Positions 1 through 7,523 of a stretch of DNA of 20,301 nt are shown here, piece by piece. The notes under the pieces are model-generated. The model was not told the DNA's origin, made no database searches, and was given only the letters and a program-made list of their open reading frames with translations. The DNA lies in IMG/VR virus record IMGVR_UViG_3300039018_000281, positions 1 through 20,301 of that record. One strand, 5' to 3'. This DNA is from a virus. Made by a program: the position numbers and the translations under genes. How positions within the stretch are numbered: position 1 is the stretch's first letter; each line of letters begins with the position of its first letter.

Positions 1-1240
1 CAGCCACACCAGAGGCTGGCATGTATTCGACATAATTCACCGGAGTTCCGAACATTTGATAGCTCGCAGAATTTGCGAACGTGCCTTGCTGGAAGGCTGA
101 AAGCAAAGGAATTCCTTGGGAATCCTTTACCTTATAGAGTTTGCCGTGTGTGGCACGGTTCATCACCCATGACAAATTGCTGCTGTAACTCTCTTTGAAG
201 GAGAAGAACAGGTCAGCCAGGTTGTTATAGACGATTGCATCAGTCGAGCCGAGGCTGGCTGATGTGCCTGAAAGCTGGGTTCCGATTCCGGTGTTGGCCA
301 GAATTGCTTCGCAAGAGTCAGACAGGGCGGTTGCAGAAAAGACTTCTTTGTCAATTCGGTTTGCAAACAATTTGCTCGACTCTTGTTGTAAGTAAGATGA
401 CATCCCCGGTGCGTCTTGAAAGAAGTCAGCCGAGATGTCTTGGACCATCGTTCCGGTTTTCGCGGTGATGGTGAGCTGTGAAAACGGACCGGTGTCAATC
501 GCCGTGGCGGTTGGGCTTTCGCCTTTCGTTGGCCGGTTGTTGGTGCCGATTGTACCGACCAGGCCGCTATCGGTGTTGGTGTCGGTATTCTTCGGGAACG
601 TGACGCTCGAAACATTTGTCGTGATCACGCGACACAGTTGCAAAGCCTTCGGAGTGACCGAGCGTTGCGTGATGAGGTCGAAGCGGAAGTCAGGAGCCAC
701 AGCGTTGGAGCCGTTTGTGGACGATGCCAGAGTCATGGCCTTCGAGAATGGAATAAAGAATTCATTCCAGCCAAGGTTCCTGTCGCCACCTTTGCCGTAT
801 CGTTCCAACATGTCGCGATGGTTGCGACTCTTGACCCGATCAACGTTGCCACGGGCCTCCAGAAGACCTTCAAAGGCCTTGCTGTAATCACGGGAGGAAA
901 CGGCTTCGGAGTCTGTCAGGCTGGCAAGGTCTCCACCGTCAATCACCTGACCACTGTGGCGGTCAATTGTGGCGGCTTTGTAGGTTGGCTGTGGGCGCTG
1001 TGGCTTGGCCGACAGGCTTTCGATCATGGCGTTGGCGTTTTCAACAGCCTTCACCAGATAGTATTCCTTGTCACAGGCTTCAAGCCGATCGTTTGCGGCT
1101 TGCAGGTCAGCAGATTTTTCGGTCCGGACATCGTCGGGAGCCGCAAGAATTTCGTCACGTAGTGCAATCACTGTGGAAGCGAGTGCAATGCGGTCTTCGG
1201 CAATGGATGCCGCAGAGCGGATTTCATTTGCAATACTCAT
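1..1240 (-). CDS. HK97-fold major capsid protein (3' end outside window)
   Basis: An open minus-strand frame starts at ATG 1240 (protein start MSIANEIRSA) and stays open to the left edge, giving 413 codons without a stop. The first ~75 residues are charged and helix-rich, like the scaffold (delta) domain of HK97-type capsid precursors. After ~150 residues the text becomes capsid-like: a WNEFFIPFSKA stretch, a beta-rich middle, then paired Lys/Asp segments and an SLGSTDAIVYNNL segment near residue 345. An AAAGG-type ribosome site lies 8 bases before the ATG. It follows the prohead protease by 16 bases, the standard HK97 order of MuF, protease and capsid. The family call rests on length, layout and neighbours. 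The C-terminus is not visible. Confidence 0.85.
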   Translation of the reverse strand, partial: MSIANEIRSAASIAEDRIALASTVIALRDEILAAPDDVRTEKSADLQAANDRLEACDKEYYLVKAVENANAMIESLSAKPQRPQPTYKAATIDRHSGQVIDGGDLASLTDSEAVSSRDYSKAFEGLLEARGNVDRVKSRNHRDMLERYGKGGDRNLGWNEFFIPFSKAMTLASSTNGSNAVAPDFRFDLITQRSVTPKALQLCRVITTNVSSVTFPKNTDTNTDSGLVGTIGTNNRPTKGESPTATAIDTGPFSQLTITAKTGTMVQDISADFFQDAPGMSSYLQQESSKLFANRIDKEVFSATALSDSCEAILANTGIGTQLSGTSASLGSTDAIVYNNLADLFFSFKESYSSNLSWVMNRATHGKLYKVKDSQGIPLLSAFQQGTFANSASYQMFGTPVNYVEYMPASGVA

Positions 1241-1256
1241 CTTAAGAACCTTTCGT

Positions 1257-1892
1257 TTACCGCTTGGCGGCGGTCAATATCGAGTCAGCCAATTCCGCCT
1301 GGCGAAACAGTTTCGCCAAGTGCTTGGCATCCACCACCGGGGTCGGTGTTTCATCTTCGGAGTGTGCTTTGACACTGATAATCGAGGCGTCTGAGTTGGC
1401 CGGGATCGGCACCACTGAGACTTCGATTATTTCCGATACCTCTTTGATCAGGTTCGCACCCTTTTCGGCGAGCCTGATTTGAGTTGCATTTGGTTTGTAT
1501 CCGTACCGGTCCCAAAGCTCTGAGACCTGCTTTTTGCTCAATCGCTCTGGCTGTCTGGCCAGAAATGAAATTGACATTTTCCGCACTGCTTTCTCGCGGA
1601 GCAGAGTGCGGATATCCTGACCGGCTTTTGTGGCGGAAAACGTGACATCCACTTTCAGACCAGATCGGTCTTCAGTCGCATCGTTCAGCGTGCCGATCAC
1701 AGCAGAGGTCTTGTTTTCGTGGTCGGACAGAACCAAACCGCCGGAGTCCATAAAGTCCTGAATCGACTTCTGAAAAGCACCAGGCAGGATGATATCGCCT
1801 TGGCGGTCAATGTTCAGGAAGCGGGCAGCATAGCCCACAAACCCGCCTGTATCGCTTGCCTTGATGCCGGAATCGGTCGATTTAGTGATCAT
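1257..1892 (-). CDS. Prohead (capsid maturation) protease, HK97 family
   Basis: A 211-residue protein of the usual size for caudoviral prohead serine proteases (S78/U35 type), which cleave the capsid scaffold domain during head maturation. Visible family marks are the N-terminal GGFVGYAARFLNIDRQGD segment (residues 16-33), the catalytic His in LSDHEN (His58), the KMSISF segment with the likely nucleophile Ser107, and the IIEVSVVPIPAN segment near residues 156-167. The ATG overlaps the MuF-gene stop as ATGA, so translation is probably coupled. The capsid substrate is encoded immediately downstream. Confidence 0.9.
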   Translation of the reverse strand: MITKSTDSGIKASDTGGFVGYAARFLNIDRQGDIILPGAFQKSIQDFMDSGGLVLSDHENKTSAVIGTLNDATEDRSGLKVDVTFSATKAGQDIRTLLREKAVRKMSISFLARQPERLSKKQVSELWDRYGYKPNATQIRLAEKGANLIKEVSEIIEVSVVPIPANSDASIISVKAHSEDETPTPVVDAKHLAKLFRQAELADSILTAAKR

Positions 1893-2794
1893 GTGTCAGC
1901 CTCCAATATCCGGCCCGTTTTTGTGAATGATTTCGCGTTTCCAACTGCAACCGAGAGATAACCACCCTCTTCAGCGGCTGCGTAGTCCGCTTCAGTCGGT
2001 TGCAGGTAGCCGTTGTCACCCGGCCTGACCGGTGGTTTCAGATCCTTTGGCATCTCGTCTTCAAAGACTTCCAAGAGCGAGCACCGACAACCAGGGTGAA
2101 AGGGTGGGAACTTCAGGTCTTTGTAAGTCTTGTTCTTGCCGTTCGTGCCAAAGGTTCCGCCCTTGGGAATCACTGGGCATAATCGAAAGATCATTTGACA
2201 CATCGGACAGGCGTCACCAGACAGGAGCAGTTCCCAACCGGTGATAAAGTCCAGCCCCTCGGCAGCACTTGTCAGCCCCGTGTTATAGGCTCGTGCCGAT
2301 TCGGTGATTGCGATGCGTCGTGCTCGCCAGCGTGCATTGTCTTTCACCCAGGTGCTGATTCGATTTGTTAATTCACCAGCCGTTTCACCAGCCTCGATGG
2401 AGGCTGCGATATCAGCACGCATGCCTTCCAAAGTGCGAAGTGTATCGCTGGTGAATTGGTCGATCGTTTCCTGGCAGAGGTCCAGCGTGGCGTTGCGTGC
2501 GGCCTCAATCACTTCTGGAGCACGCACCAGCCATTGATCTGCATCCTGCTGGCCCATTGAAACCAGAAAGGACCGGCCAGACTCGTCGATCCATGCCTCG
2601 ATAATTGGGATAAATTCAGCGGCCATATCAATCGGAGCCGTAAACGGATCGGCTTCCTTCTTGCGATCGTAAATAGCCAGCCACGGTTTTGCCACGTTGT
2701 TGCCCAGCTCCGTGAGAATCCGGCGGGCAATACGCTCCAACTCCGTGCCGCTTGGCATGGCGTCGAGCCTGCTCTTAGGTGTTTTTCTTTTCAA
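1889..2794 (-). CDS. MuF / SPP1 gp7-type minor head protein
   Basis: A 301-residue protein with the classic MuF C-terminal domain: an ITESARAYNTG segment (residues 163-173), a CPMC pair (Cys196, Cys199) and the FHPGCRC signature (His233, Cys236, Cys238), a probable metal-binding set. MuF proteins sit in the capsid near the portal and act in head assembly or DNA ejection. The first codon used here is TTG at 2794. An in-frame ATG at 2758 (residue 13) is an equally possible start, because neither has a strong ribosome site. Eight bases separate it from the peptidase gene and it overlaps the protease start by 4 bases. Confidence 0.88.
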   Translation of the reverse strand: MKRKTPKSRLDAMPSGTELERIARRILTELGNNVAKPWLAIYDRKKEADPFTAPIDMAAEFIPIIEAWIDESGRSFLVSMGQQDADQWLVRAPEVIEAARNATLDLCQETIDQFTSDTLRTLEGMRADIAASIEAGETAGELTNRISTWVKDNARWRARRIAITESARAYNTGLTSAAEGLDFITGWELLLSGDACPMCQMIFRLCPVIPKGGTFGTNGKNKTYKDLKFPPFHPGCRCSLLEVFEDEMPKDLKPPVRPGDNGYLQPTEADYAAAEEGGYLSVAVGNAKSFTKTGRILEADT

Positions 2795-2802
2795 TGTGCG
2801 AT

Positions 2803-3594
2803 TTATGCAAGAATTGGTGGAAGATTTGATGGGTCAGCAACAGTAGCACTTACGCAGTAGGCATCCCATCCTCGGCCTTCTACGTTTCTCTCGGTAATCC
2901 AGCAGTAGCCGTTCCAGCCCCACTGGGTTCCCCATGAGTTCTGCATCAAGATCGCCCATTTTCCGCTGGGCAATCGCTTCATTCCCACGCCACCTGTGAC
3001 GGCGTGGTTATGTGTTCCAGCTCGATTGCCTGGGACTCCATCCTTGTCAAGCACGTTGAAATTGGCGTTGACCGGAACACTGAAATTGAATGGCATTCTG
3101 AGCTGGGCGGCGACACATAAATCGTTGAATGTGTTGAGCCTGTATCCAATCTCAACTTTGAACCGCTTGGCGTCAGTTCTGGCCGACTGAGGAATTCTTG
3201 AAGGATTAATAACCCCATACGGAACCAGCGACTCAGTGCAAGTGCCTTTGTTTTCAAGGTAAACGAGAGCTTCCGCAATATTTGAGCCAACGTCCCAACC
3301 ATTGCATAAATCAGCATAGACGAGCCAAGGACTGAGAGGGACATAAGCAGCACCAGAAACGTAACGAGCGATTTCCAAGCTGGATGCCGCTGCATGGCCA
3401 TTGCACGCCCCCTTGCCGTTCTGGTCTTTCACCTTGACTGGATACTTTAGGTCATCCCGTAAGTCGAATTCTTTCCATTCAGACTCTGGAATGTCTGGGA
3501 GTTGCTTGCCCGTGGCCAGCATGAGCGTGGATTCATGGTTTCCCAAGTATCTTGTTTCGCCGTCAGGGGTCACCCAGCCAAGCAAGTTGGTCAC
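2803..3594 (-). CDS. Papain-like (C1 family) cysteine peptidase
   Basis: A 263-residue protein with the whole papain catalytic set in order: the oxyanion Gln58 in VKDQNGKGACNG, nucleophile Cys64, His197 in THNHAVTGG, and Asn219 in MQNSWGTQWGWNGYCWI. The residue after the Cys is Asn, where papains usually have Trp. There is no signal peptide or long propeptide; only ~50 residues precede the Gln loop. The start is GTG at 3594, overlapping the upstream stop as GTGA. It lies between an exported-looking thioredoxin-fold-like protein and the MuF gene. It may process a structural protein, act on the host envelope at lysis, or be a virion effector; the sequence does not decide. Confidence 0.85.
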   Translation of the reverse strand: MTNLLGWVTPDGETRYLGNHESTLMLATGKQLPDIPESEWKEFDLRDDLKYPVKVKDQNGKGACNGHAAASSLEIARYVSGAAYVPLSPWLVYADLCNGWDVGSNIAEALVYLENKGTCTESLVPYGVINPSRIPQSARTDAKRFKVEIGYRLNTFNDLCVAAQLRMPFNFSVPVNANFNVLDKDGVPGNRAGTHNHAVTGGVGMKRLPSGKWAILMQNSWGTQWGWNGYCWITERNVEGRGWDAYCVSATVADPSNLPPILA

Positions 3595-4085
3595 TTGATC
3601 ACCTCCACCAGCTTTAGGATGTCATCCTTGGTCTTGGGACTGACAGACTTGACGATCTTTCCTGCCTGATCCTGAAGGATGACGGTCGGTAAACCGATCT
3701 GACCAACGGTTTGCTGAAACCCGAGTCGATCTATGTCCACTTCCCCTGCGATGTACGATCTGTACTGTATCCCACGGGATTCCAGTAACTTGCGGATCTC
3801 TGGATCGGTTCGCCATGCTTGTTGCTCCGGTTTGGACTCATCCACAACAACACTGAACCACTTAATGCCAGCGACAGGTTGAGGCTTTTCATCGTCGTCA
3901 GGGACAGGTGGTGGGACTGGTCGAACACCACCTTGTTCGATGGCAATGACACTTCCGCTAGACTTCCCTACGAAGTAGGTAAATCCAGCGTGCGAGAAAA
4001 CCACCCGTTCCTCAGCCGCTGGCGGAACCAGCGTTGAGGGAACAGGTTGTTGAGCAAGCAGAACTGCGACCAGAAGTCCGATCAC
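3591..4085 (-). CDS. Exported thioredoxin-fold-like protein without CxxC
   Basis: I place the start at GTG 4085. It overlaps the upstream stop as GTGA and has a GGGAGG ribosome site 7 bases upstream. An ATG at 4100 would add five residues but would put that site inside the gene. The 164-residue product has a hydrophobic N-terminus (LLVAVLLAQQ) resembling a weak signal peptide, then a Pro-rich acidic linker (PVPPPVPDDDEKPQP). Its C-terminal ~95 residues read like a thioredoxin fold, with a GLPTVILQDQAGKIV cis-Pro strand near residues 131-145. No redox CxxC is present, so redox activity is unlikely. The fold call is from pattern only. Confidence 0.6.
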   Translation of the reverse strand: MIGLLVAVLLAQQPVPSTLVPPAAEERVVFSHAGFTYFVGKSSGSVIAIEQGGVRPVPPPVPDDDEKPQPVAGIKWFSVVVDESKPEQQAWRTDPEIRKLLESRGIQYRSYIAGEVDIDRLGFQQTVGQIGLPTVILQDQAGKIVKSVSPKTKDDILKLVEVIK

Positions 4086-4270
4086 AGGCCAACCTCCCAT
4101 TGAACAGATTTAAGCTGCGACTGAATCGACTCTTCACGCTGGTTCATGGCCGCTTTGACGCTCGTCTCGTCGATGCTCACCAGCTCACCTTGGGCCAGCT
4201 TGGAGAGCAGCTCGCGAATCACCTCCACGATGATCGGAGTCAAGAGGCGGATGATGATCTTGCTGATCAT
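4082..4270 (-). CDS. Small amphipathic protein, unknown function
   Basis: Start chosen at ATG 4270 because it overlaps the upstream stop as ATGA; a GTG two codons earlier is less likely. The 62-residue product begins with a hydrophobic/amphipathic helix (MISKIIIRLLTPIIVEVI) and continues with a charged helix, so it may be membrane-associated. No family is recognised. It sits in the tight chain of small accessory genes before the head genes. Confidence 0.55.
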   Translation of the reverse strand: MISKIIIRLLTPIIVEVIRELLSKLAQGELVSIDETSVKAAMNQREESIQSQLKSVQWEVGL

Positions 4271-4491
4271 TTGCACGCACCGTTCACACAGACGAACACT
4301 TTTGGCCCTTGGAAGAGCCGTGGCAGTGTCAGTCGTCGTTTTGGACGTTCAGGAGCGAGGAAGATCACAGGGGCTGTTTTTGGCAATTCTGTGACGGTGA
4401 CAGTTTTGGTGGTCGTCGTGGTCACTGTCTGCTTTGGACACTGGCCGGATTGACAGGATTGAGCTGCAAGAACGATGTACTCTGCGAACAA
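4267..4491 (-). CDS. Small Cys- and Thr-rich protein, unknown function
   Basis: A 74-residue frame starting with TTG at 4491, supported by an AAGGTGA ribosome site four to six bases upstream. It has a short hydrophobic N-terminus, two Cys pairs (CQSGQC near residues 13-18; CVNGAC near the end) and a TTTTTKTVTVT run in between. The terminal Cys pairs could form disulfides if exported. It is the first gene after a 111-base intergenic gap with a long palindrome. No homologue is recognised. Confidence 0.5.
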   Translation of the reverse strand: MFAEYIVLAAQSCQSGQCPKQTVTTTTTKTVTVTELPKTAPVIFLAPERPKRRLTLPRLFQGPKVFVCVNGACK

Positions 4492-4526
4492 GGATCACCT
4501 TACCCTTCTTGGGACTGAGGATTTAG

Positions 4527-4554
4527 ACCATTTTCGTGACATCACGAAAATGGT
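4527..4554. repeat. Perfect 12-bp-arm palindrome, intergenic
   Basis: Arms of 12 bases (CCATTTTCGTGA at 4528-4539 and its exact reverse complement at 4542-4553) are separated by two bases, with one further pair outside at 4527/4554. It lies in the only sizeable gap of the accessory block (4492-4602). Neither strand has a T-run right after the stem, so it is not a standard intrinsic terminator. It could be an operator or an RNA hairpin in the leader of the 74-residue gene. Confidence 0.7.
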
Positions 4555-4602
4555 AACCGTCTCGCCTAACACGTGTGTTCATCCCAGCAGGCGGCACACG
4601 AA

Positions 4603-4788
4603 TCACTTCTTTGGGTCTCTGAGAGACCTTCGGTATGCTGCGATTGCGTAGATGATTGCGGCAAAAGCATACATGGTTTGTGGGATTGACGGGTCGATTG
4701 GACTGCCTTTCACCGCTTGATCAGTGGCGATTTGGGCCACAGGCACAATCCAGCCATAGTCGGGGTTGATGACTTCCTCGATCCGCAT
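4603..4788 (-). CDS. Small protein with one C-terminal membrane segment
   Basis: Start at ATG 4788, just downstream of the previous gene's stop at 4793, with an AGG about nine bases upstream. A longer upstream frame would overlap the preceding gene deeply and lacks support. The 61-residue product has one hydrophobic segment (MYAFAAIIYAIAAY, near residues 39-52) followed by a basic tail (RRSLRDPKK), suggesting one membrane pass. It follows a holin-like gene and might belong to the same lysis-related group. No family is recognised. Confidence 0.55.
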   Translation of the reverse strand: MRIEEVINPDYGWIVPVAQIATDQAVKGSPIDPSIPQTMYAFAAIIYAIAAYRRSLRDPKK

Positions 4789-4792
4789 TGGC

Positions 4793-5014
4793 TCAGACCT
4801 TTGGTGCTGGTGGCGTTTGGCCAGAGTTGAGATAGATGAGCGTTTGAGCAATCCCAAACGCCAAGGCCATGCCCAAAGGGCTGGTGGTCGCAACGATAGA
4901 ATCAAGGTGTTGGCTGAGAACTCCCAGAGCCGTCACAGCTCCTGCCAAAGCCATGCGAATAATGATCGCTCTGGCTTGCGTCGCATTAATTTGGCCAATC
5001 CAGTTCGGTTGCAT
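4793..5014 (-). CDS. Small two-helix membrane protein, holin-like
   Basis: Start at ATG 5014, one base after the SNase-like gene stop, with an AAGGGGA ribosome site 6-7 bases before. The 73-residue product has two hydrophobic stretches: AIIIRMALAGAVTALGVL near residues 15-32 and PLGMALAFGIAQTLIYL near residues 45-61. A short hydrophilic loop separates them. That size and layout fit class II holins, which open the inner membrane at lysis, but many small phage membrane proteins look alike. No endolysin is recognised beside it. Confidence 0.5.
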   Translation of the reverse strand: MQPNWIGQINATQARAIIIRMALAGAVTALGVLSQHLDSIVATTSPLGMALAFGIAQTLIYLNSGQTPPAPKV

Positions 5015-5015
5015 C

Positions 5016-5369
5016 TCAGTCCCCTTGTGGTACGTTGAAACCAGCATGAATCATGTGTTCCGACACTGATTCGATGCCGGTCTGATGAATCACATAAACA
5101 TCGGCCAGATAGCGAGCAAATGTCTGCTGGAAGTCCTGAGTCGTCGTGATTACCAGTTGTTTGCCAGCCAGTAGCATTTCCAGTTCGGCTTTTGCTCTGA
5201 TGCCCTCTGTGGCGTGAGTCTTTTTCATCTCTGGAGCGTTATAGCCCTTAAATCTCACATGCTGCTTCGTTGTCACATCGAACCCCAAGTCAATCCGTAG
5301 CACTGCCGTGTCACCGTCGATGATGCGTTCCAATCGGGCTGCGTAGGTATAGTTGACGACTGGACTCAT
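5016..5369 (-). CDS. Staphylococcal nuclease-like (TNase) protein
   Basis: A 117-residue protein with the SNase core: RIIDGDT (residues 15-21, with metal ligand Asp18/Asp20), VRFKGYNAPE (38-47), the GIRAKAELEMLL helix (56-67) and FARYLADVYV (84-93, carrying the second catalytic Arg). The Asp-Thr pair of the original SNase is Asn-Ala here, a common variant in phage and plasmid members. No signal peptide is seen, and the protein is somewhat shorter than S. aureus nuclease. It is ATGA-coupled to the gene upstream. Its role could be host DNA degradation or processing, but this is inferred only. Confidence 0.85.
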   Translation of the reverse strand: MSPVVNYTYAARLERIIDGDTAVLRIDLGFDVTTKQHVRFKGYNAPEMKKTHATEGIRAKAELEMLLAGKQLVITTTQDFQQTFARYLADVYVIHQTGIESVSEHMIHAGFNVPQGD

Positions 5370-5557
5370 TCTGTGACCTTCTTGTGCTGATTAGCCAAGA
5401 AAAAACCTCGGCCTTCATCTGTGATGCGACCTTTGACCACGTAACCCTGTTCTTCAGCCCATACAAGAGCATCTTTTGCGGACACTCGATCCATGTTTGT
5501 CCAATACGTCCATCCGTTGATCAGGTTGTTAAGCAAAAGCCAGTGGTACGCTAGCAT
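5366..5557 (-). CDS. Small protein, possibly winged-helix
   Basis: Start at ATG 5557 forms a TGATG junction with the upstream gene; a TTG at 5605 would overlap that gene by 49 bases. The 63-residue product ends in a helix-strand-strand pattern (DALVWAEEQGYVVKGRITDE) reminiscent of a winged-helix module, but it is too short and diverged for a firm call. It overlaps the SNase-like start by 4 bases. Confidence 0.5.
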   Translation of the reverse strand: MLAYHWLLLNNLINGWTYWTNMDRVSAKDALVWAEEQGYVVKGRITDEGRGFFLANQHKKVTE

Positions 5558-5802
5558 CAAATTGGTCTCGGCTTGGGTGGCACTGGGATGACGCTGGGGT
5601 TCCAAACGTAATTTGGGTCGTCAAGGTAGTTCTGGAACACTGGAGCAGGAGCGTTGATTAGTTGCGTGACCAGTTGAGCGTGCCGTCTGCTGTCTACGGA
5701 ATATCGCTCAATTGCCTTTTGCCGTGCCAGCCGTTTTGCCATTTCTTCAAGCGTTGGCTTTTGTCTGCCTATCATCCAGTTAAGAAATTCTCTTCCGGTC
5801 AT
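5557..5802 (-). CDS. Small basic protein with Pro-rich tail, unknown
   Basis: An 81-residue protein starting at ATG 5802 (ATGA with the upstream stop). The N-terminal half is Arg/Lys-rich and helical (EEMAKRLARQKAIERY); the tail is Pro-rich (VIPVPPKPRPI). No motif is recognised. It is accepted because of its place in the unbroken chain of 1-4 base junctions. Confidence 0.5.
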   Translation of the reverse strand: MTGREFLNWMIGRQKPTLEEMAKRLARQKAIERYSVDSRRHAQLVTQLINAPAPVFQNYLDDPNYVWNPSVIPVPPKPRPI

Positions 5803-6002
5803 TGGTTCACCTCTTGTCTGGCGAGTCGTTTTTGGTAGCAGCTATCGCAAAGCGGCATCGCCCAGGTACTCGATCCGTCAAAGTAGTCCCAATGGGCTGG
5901 CTCGCCACATGTTGTGATGCGGTTCATGCTTCCAGACTTGACGGTTCCTGTGGCCTGATAGCAAGTTCCTGCGTTCTTTCGGGTGATCTTCTTGGTTTTC
6001 AT
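5799..6002 (-). CDS. Small putative zinc-binding protein
   Basis: A 67-residue basic protein with four Cys (14, 32, 52, 55), the last two as CDSC, plus a His near residue 37. This arrangement could hold one zinc ion, though the first Cys spacing is irregular. Start ATG 6002 and upstream stop form ATGA. No named family is recognised. Confidence 0.5.
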   Translation of the reverse strand: MKTKKITRKNAGTCYQATGTVKSGSMNRITTCGEPAHWDYFDGSSTWAMPLCDSCYQKRLARQEVNQ

Positions 6003-6205
6003 TTCAGCCCCCGTGGCACAGTAAAACAGTGGCCCAGGACAACGCCAACTCCGAGTGCAAAGCCTAACGAGTGTTGATTAACTTCCCAGATTGCTTCCGA
6101 CCATGTCACACTGCCGCTTTGCCACTTGATGAGATCTACCAACAGCAGCACGATTGCAACTGTGATTAGAAACACGAAGTTCTTTGCGGCAGCGTTGAAG
6201 GTCAT
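5999..6205 (-). CDS. Small two-helix membrane protein, second holin-like candidate
   Basis: A 68-residue protein with a strong hydrophobic segment FVFLITVAIVLLLVDLI (residues 10-26) and a second one LGFALGVGVVLGHCF (47-61), separated by a short polar loop. It starts at ATG 6205 in a TAATG junction with the fibre-associated gene. The layout fits a holin or other small phage membrane protein. With the gene at 4793-5014 it could form a holin/antiholin pair; this is inference. Confidence 0.5.
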   Translation of the reverse strand: MTFNAAAKNFVFLITVAIVLLLVDLIKWQSGSVTWSEAIWEVNQHSLGFALGVGVVLGHCFTVPRGLK

Positions 6206-6783
6206 TAGATTGGCCCGTTAGCAGTTCCGTTGGAAGTGCCGTTACCATTGTTGACAGGCCAGAGCGGTGGAAGGCTTGCGAAGAACTCGCCCACCGTGGG
6301 AACAGCTTGAGTACCAGCCTGAACAGCCTGAACCATGTTGTAGAATTGACTCCAGACGCTGTCCCGATAGGCAATTGCAGCTTCACCCTCAGACTTGTAG
6401 GTCGTGATATTGCTCAGAGTCCAGCTTGTGGCTGACAGGATCGAATCGTATTGCTTGACTGAAACTGCTTGATCGAGAAATGAGCCGATTCCGTTGCCGA
6501 TCTCGGTGAGCTTTTCGACTACATATGCCTGTTGCTGCTCTGCTGTCAGATCAACGACTGTCCATGAATCGCTCACGGTAGTGCCGTCAAATGTAAAACT
6601 CTGCTGAATCCGCTGGGTGGCAGGGTTGTACGTTGGGATGGGCGACTGTGAATATGGGTAGTACCCATAAGTAGCCAGTGATGCATCGTCGAGAGCATTG
6701 AAGTTGCTGACAGTCGTGAAGGACTGTGGGAGCCACTGGGGGCCGGAGATTTGACCGTTCGGTGATACTTGGCAGTATTGCAT
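6205..6783 (-). CDS. Tail-fibre-associated protein (fibre assembly-like)
   Basis: Start at ATG 6783 (TAATG with the LamG gene stop); an alternative start at 6798 lies inside that gene. The 192-residue product has a C-terminal region (AVSVKQYDSILSATSW, residues 107-122; EGEAAIAYRDSVW, 133-145; then PTVGEFFASLPP) with a pattern common in proteins encoded beside phage fibres, where it often marks fibre chaperone or tip subunits. The tail is Asn/Gly-rich low complexity. Position after the fibre genes supports the call. Confidence 0.6.
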   Translation of the reverse strand: MQYCQVSPNGQISGPQWLPQSFTTVSNFNALDDASLATYGYYPYSQSPIPTYNPATQRIQQSFTFDGTTVSDSWTVVDLTAEQQQAYVVEKLTEIGNGIGSFLDQAVSVKQYDSILSATSWTLSNITTYKSEGEAAIAYRDSVWSQFYNMVQAVQAGTQAVPTVGEFFASLPPLWPVNNGNGTSNGTANGPI

Positions 6784-7523
6784 TATGGGGTTCCCCATTT
6801 GGTTTTAAGGTAGGATTCGACGAGGTTTTGGTCGCCAGTAGACAAAGTGCTTGAGTAGACGACAAATTCGGCCACGGTGATGTCGCCCCAGTCTGAACTT
6901 CCGTTTCCCGCTAGAGAAAACGCAGTAGGATAACCTGTGCCAGTGTTTCCAGACAGAACCTGCGATGCATTTATTCGTAGAGCTGAACTAGACCCGTTGA
7001 ATTTGCAATTTACCATTGCCCAGCTAGTTCCTGTTCTGGTTCCGCCAGCAAGCAAAGCCCCGGAGAATAAGTTCCAGCCCCCTCCAGAATTGCCGTCAAA
7101 ATTCCCCCTGTCTCCTGTACCAAAGACTATACGGTCATTTGTAGTTGTGGATTTGAATTTGAAAACAATGTAGTATTCAAACGGCTGTGCTGACAAACCG
7201 GACGTTGCCGTGGAAATTAGCTGGTTTGAACCGTTAAAGCCCACAGCCCCCAATCCATTCTGACCGCTCGCTGGTGGAACCCATGTCGGCCTATTTCCGC
7301 TGGTCGCCTGTACTGCGTGCCTGTTGTTGCCAGAAAGGTCGTTCCACTGATAAACACTTTGCCCTGAAGTTGTGACTGGCGTAGTGCCGGCATCGGTGAA
7401 TATCGTGTTCTGCTGAGAGGCATCCAGCCATAACGCAGCACCGGAGACAGGGAGCGTGACGATTCCACCACCTCCACCACCGATTGCCGTCTTTTTAGTG
7501 TTGCGAATGATATTGGCTAGCAT
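6783..7523 (-). CDS. LamG / concanavalin-like lectin-fold protein
   Basis: Start at ATG 7523 (TAATG with the fibre stop), with a GGAGG site 12 bases upstream. The 246-residue product has a six-Gly hinge at residues 15-20, then a beta-sandwich pattern: GAALWLDAS, YQWNDLSGNNRHA, VGFNGSNQL, and the closing ITVAEFVVYSSTLS with SYLKTKWGTP. This is the usual order of the LamG-like fold in phage and environmental bacterial proteins, which binds glycans. It is probably a virion surface or fibre-tip adhesin. Confidence 0.75.
   Translation of the reverse strand: MLANIIRNTKKTAIGGGGGGIVTLPVSGAALWLDASQQNTIFTDAGTTPVTTSGQSVYQWNDLSGNNRHAVQATSGNRPTWVPPASGQNGLGAVGFNGSNQLISTATSGLSAQPFEYYIVFKFKSTTTNDRIVFGTGDRGNFDGNSGGGWNLFSGALLAGGTRTGTSWAMVNCKFNGSSSALRINASQVLSGNTGTGYPTAFSLAGNGSSDWGDITVAEFVVYSSTLSTGDQNLVESYLKTKWGTP

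Noticed and set aside
163-615. Minus-strand 150-residue frame inside the capsid gene
   Set aside because: Ser/Pro/Arg-rich shadow in another frame of the capsid gene, without ribosome site or domain.
435-1162. Long plus-strand frames opposite the capsid gene
   Set aside because: They lie antisense to a continuous, well-patterned capsid frame, have no domain signs and fit no operon; they are shadows.
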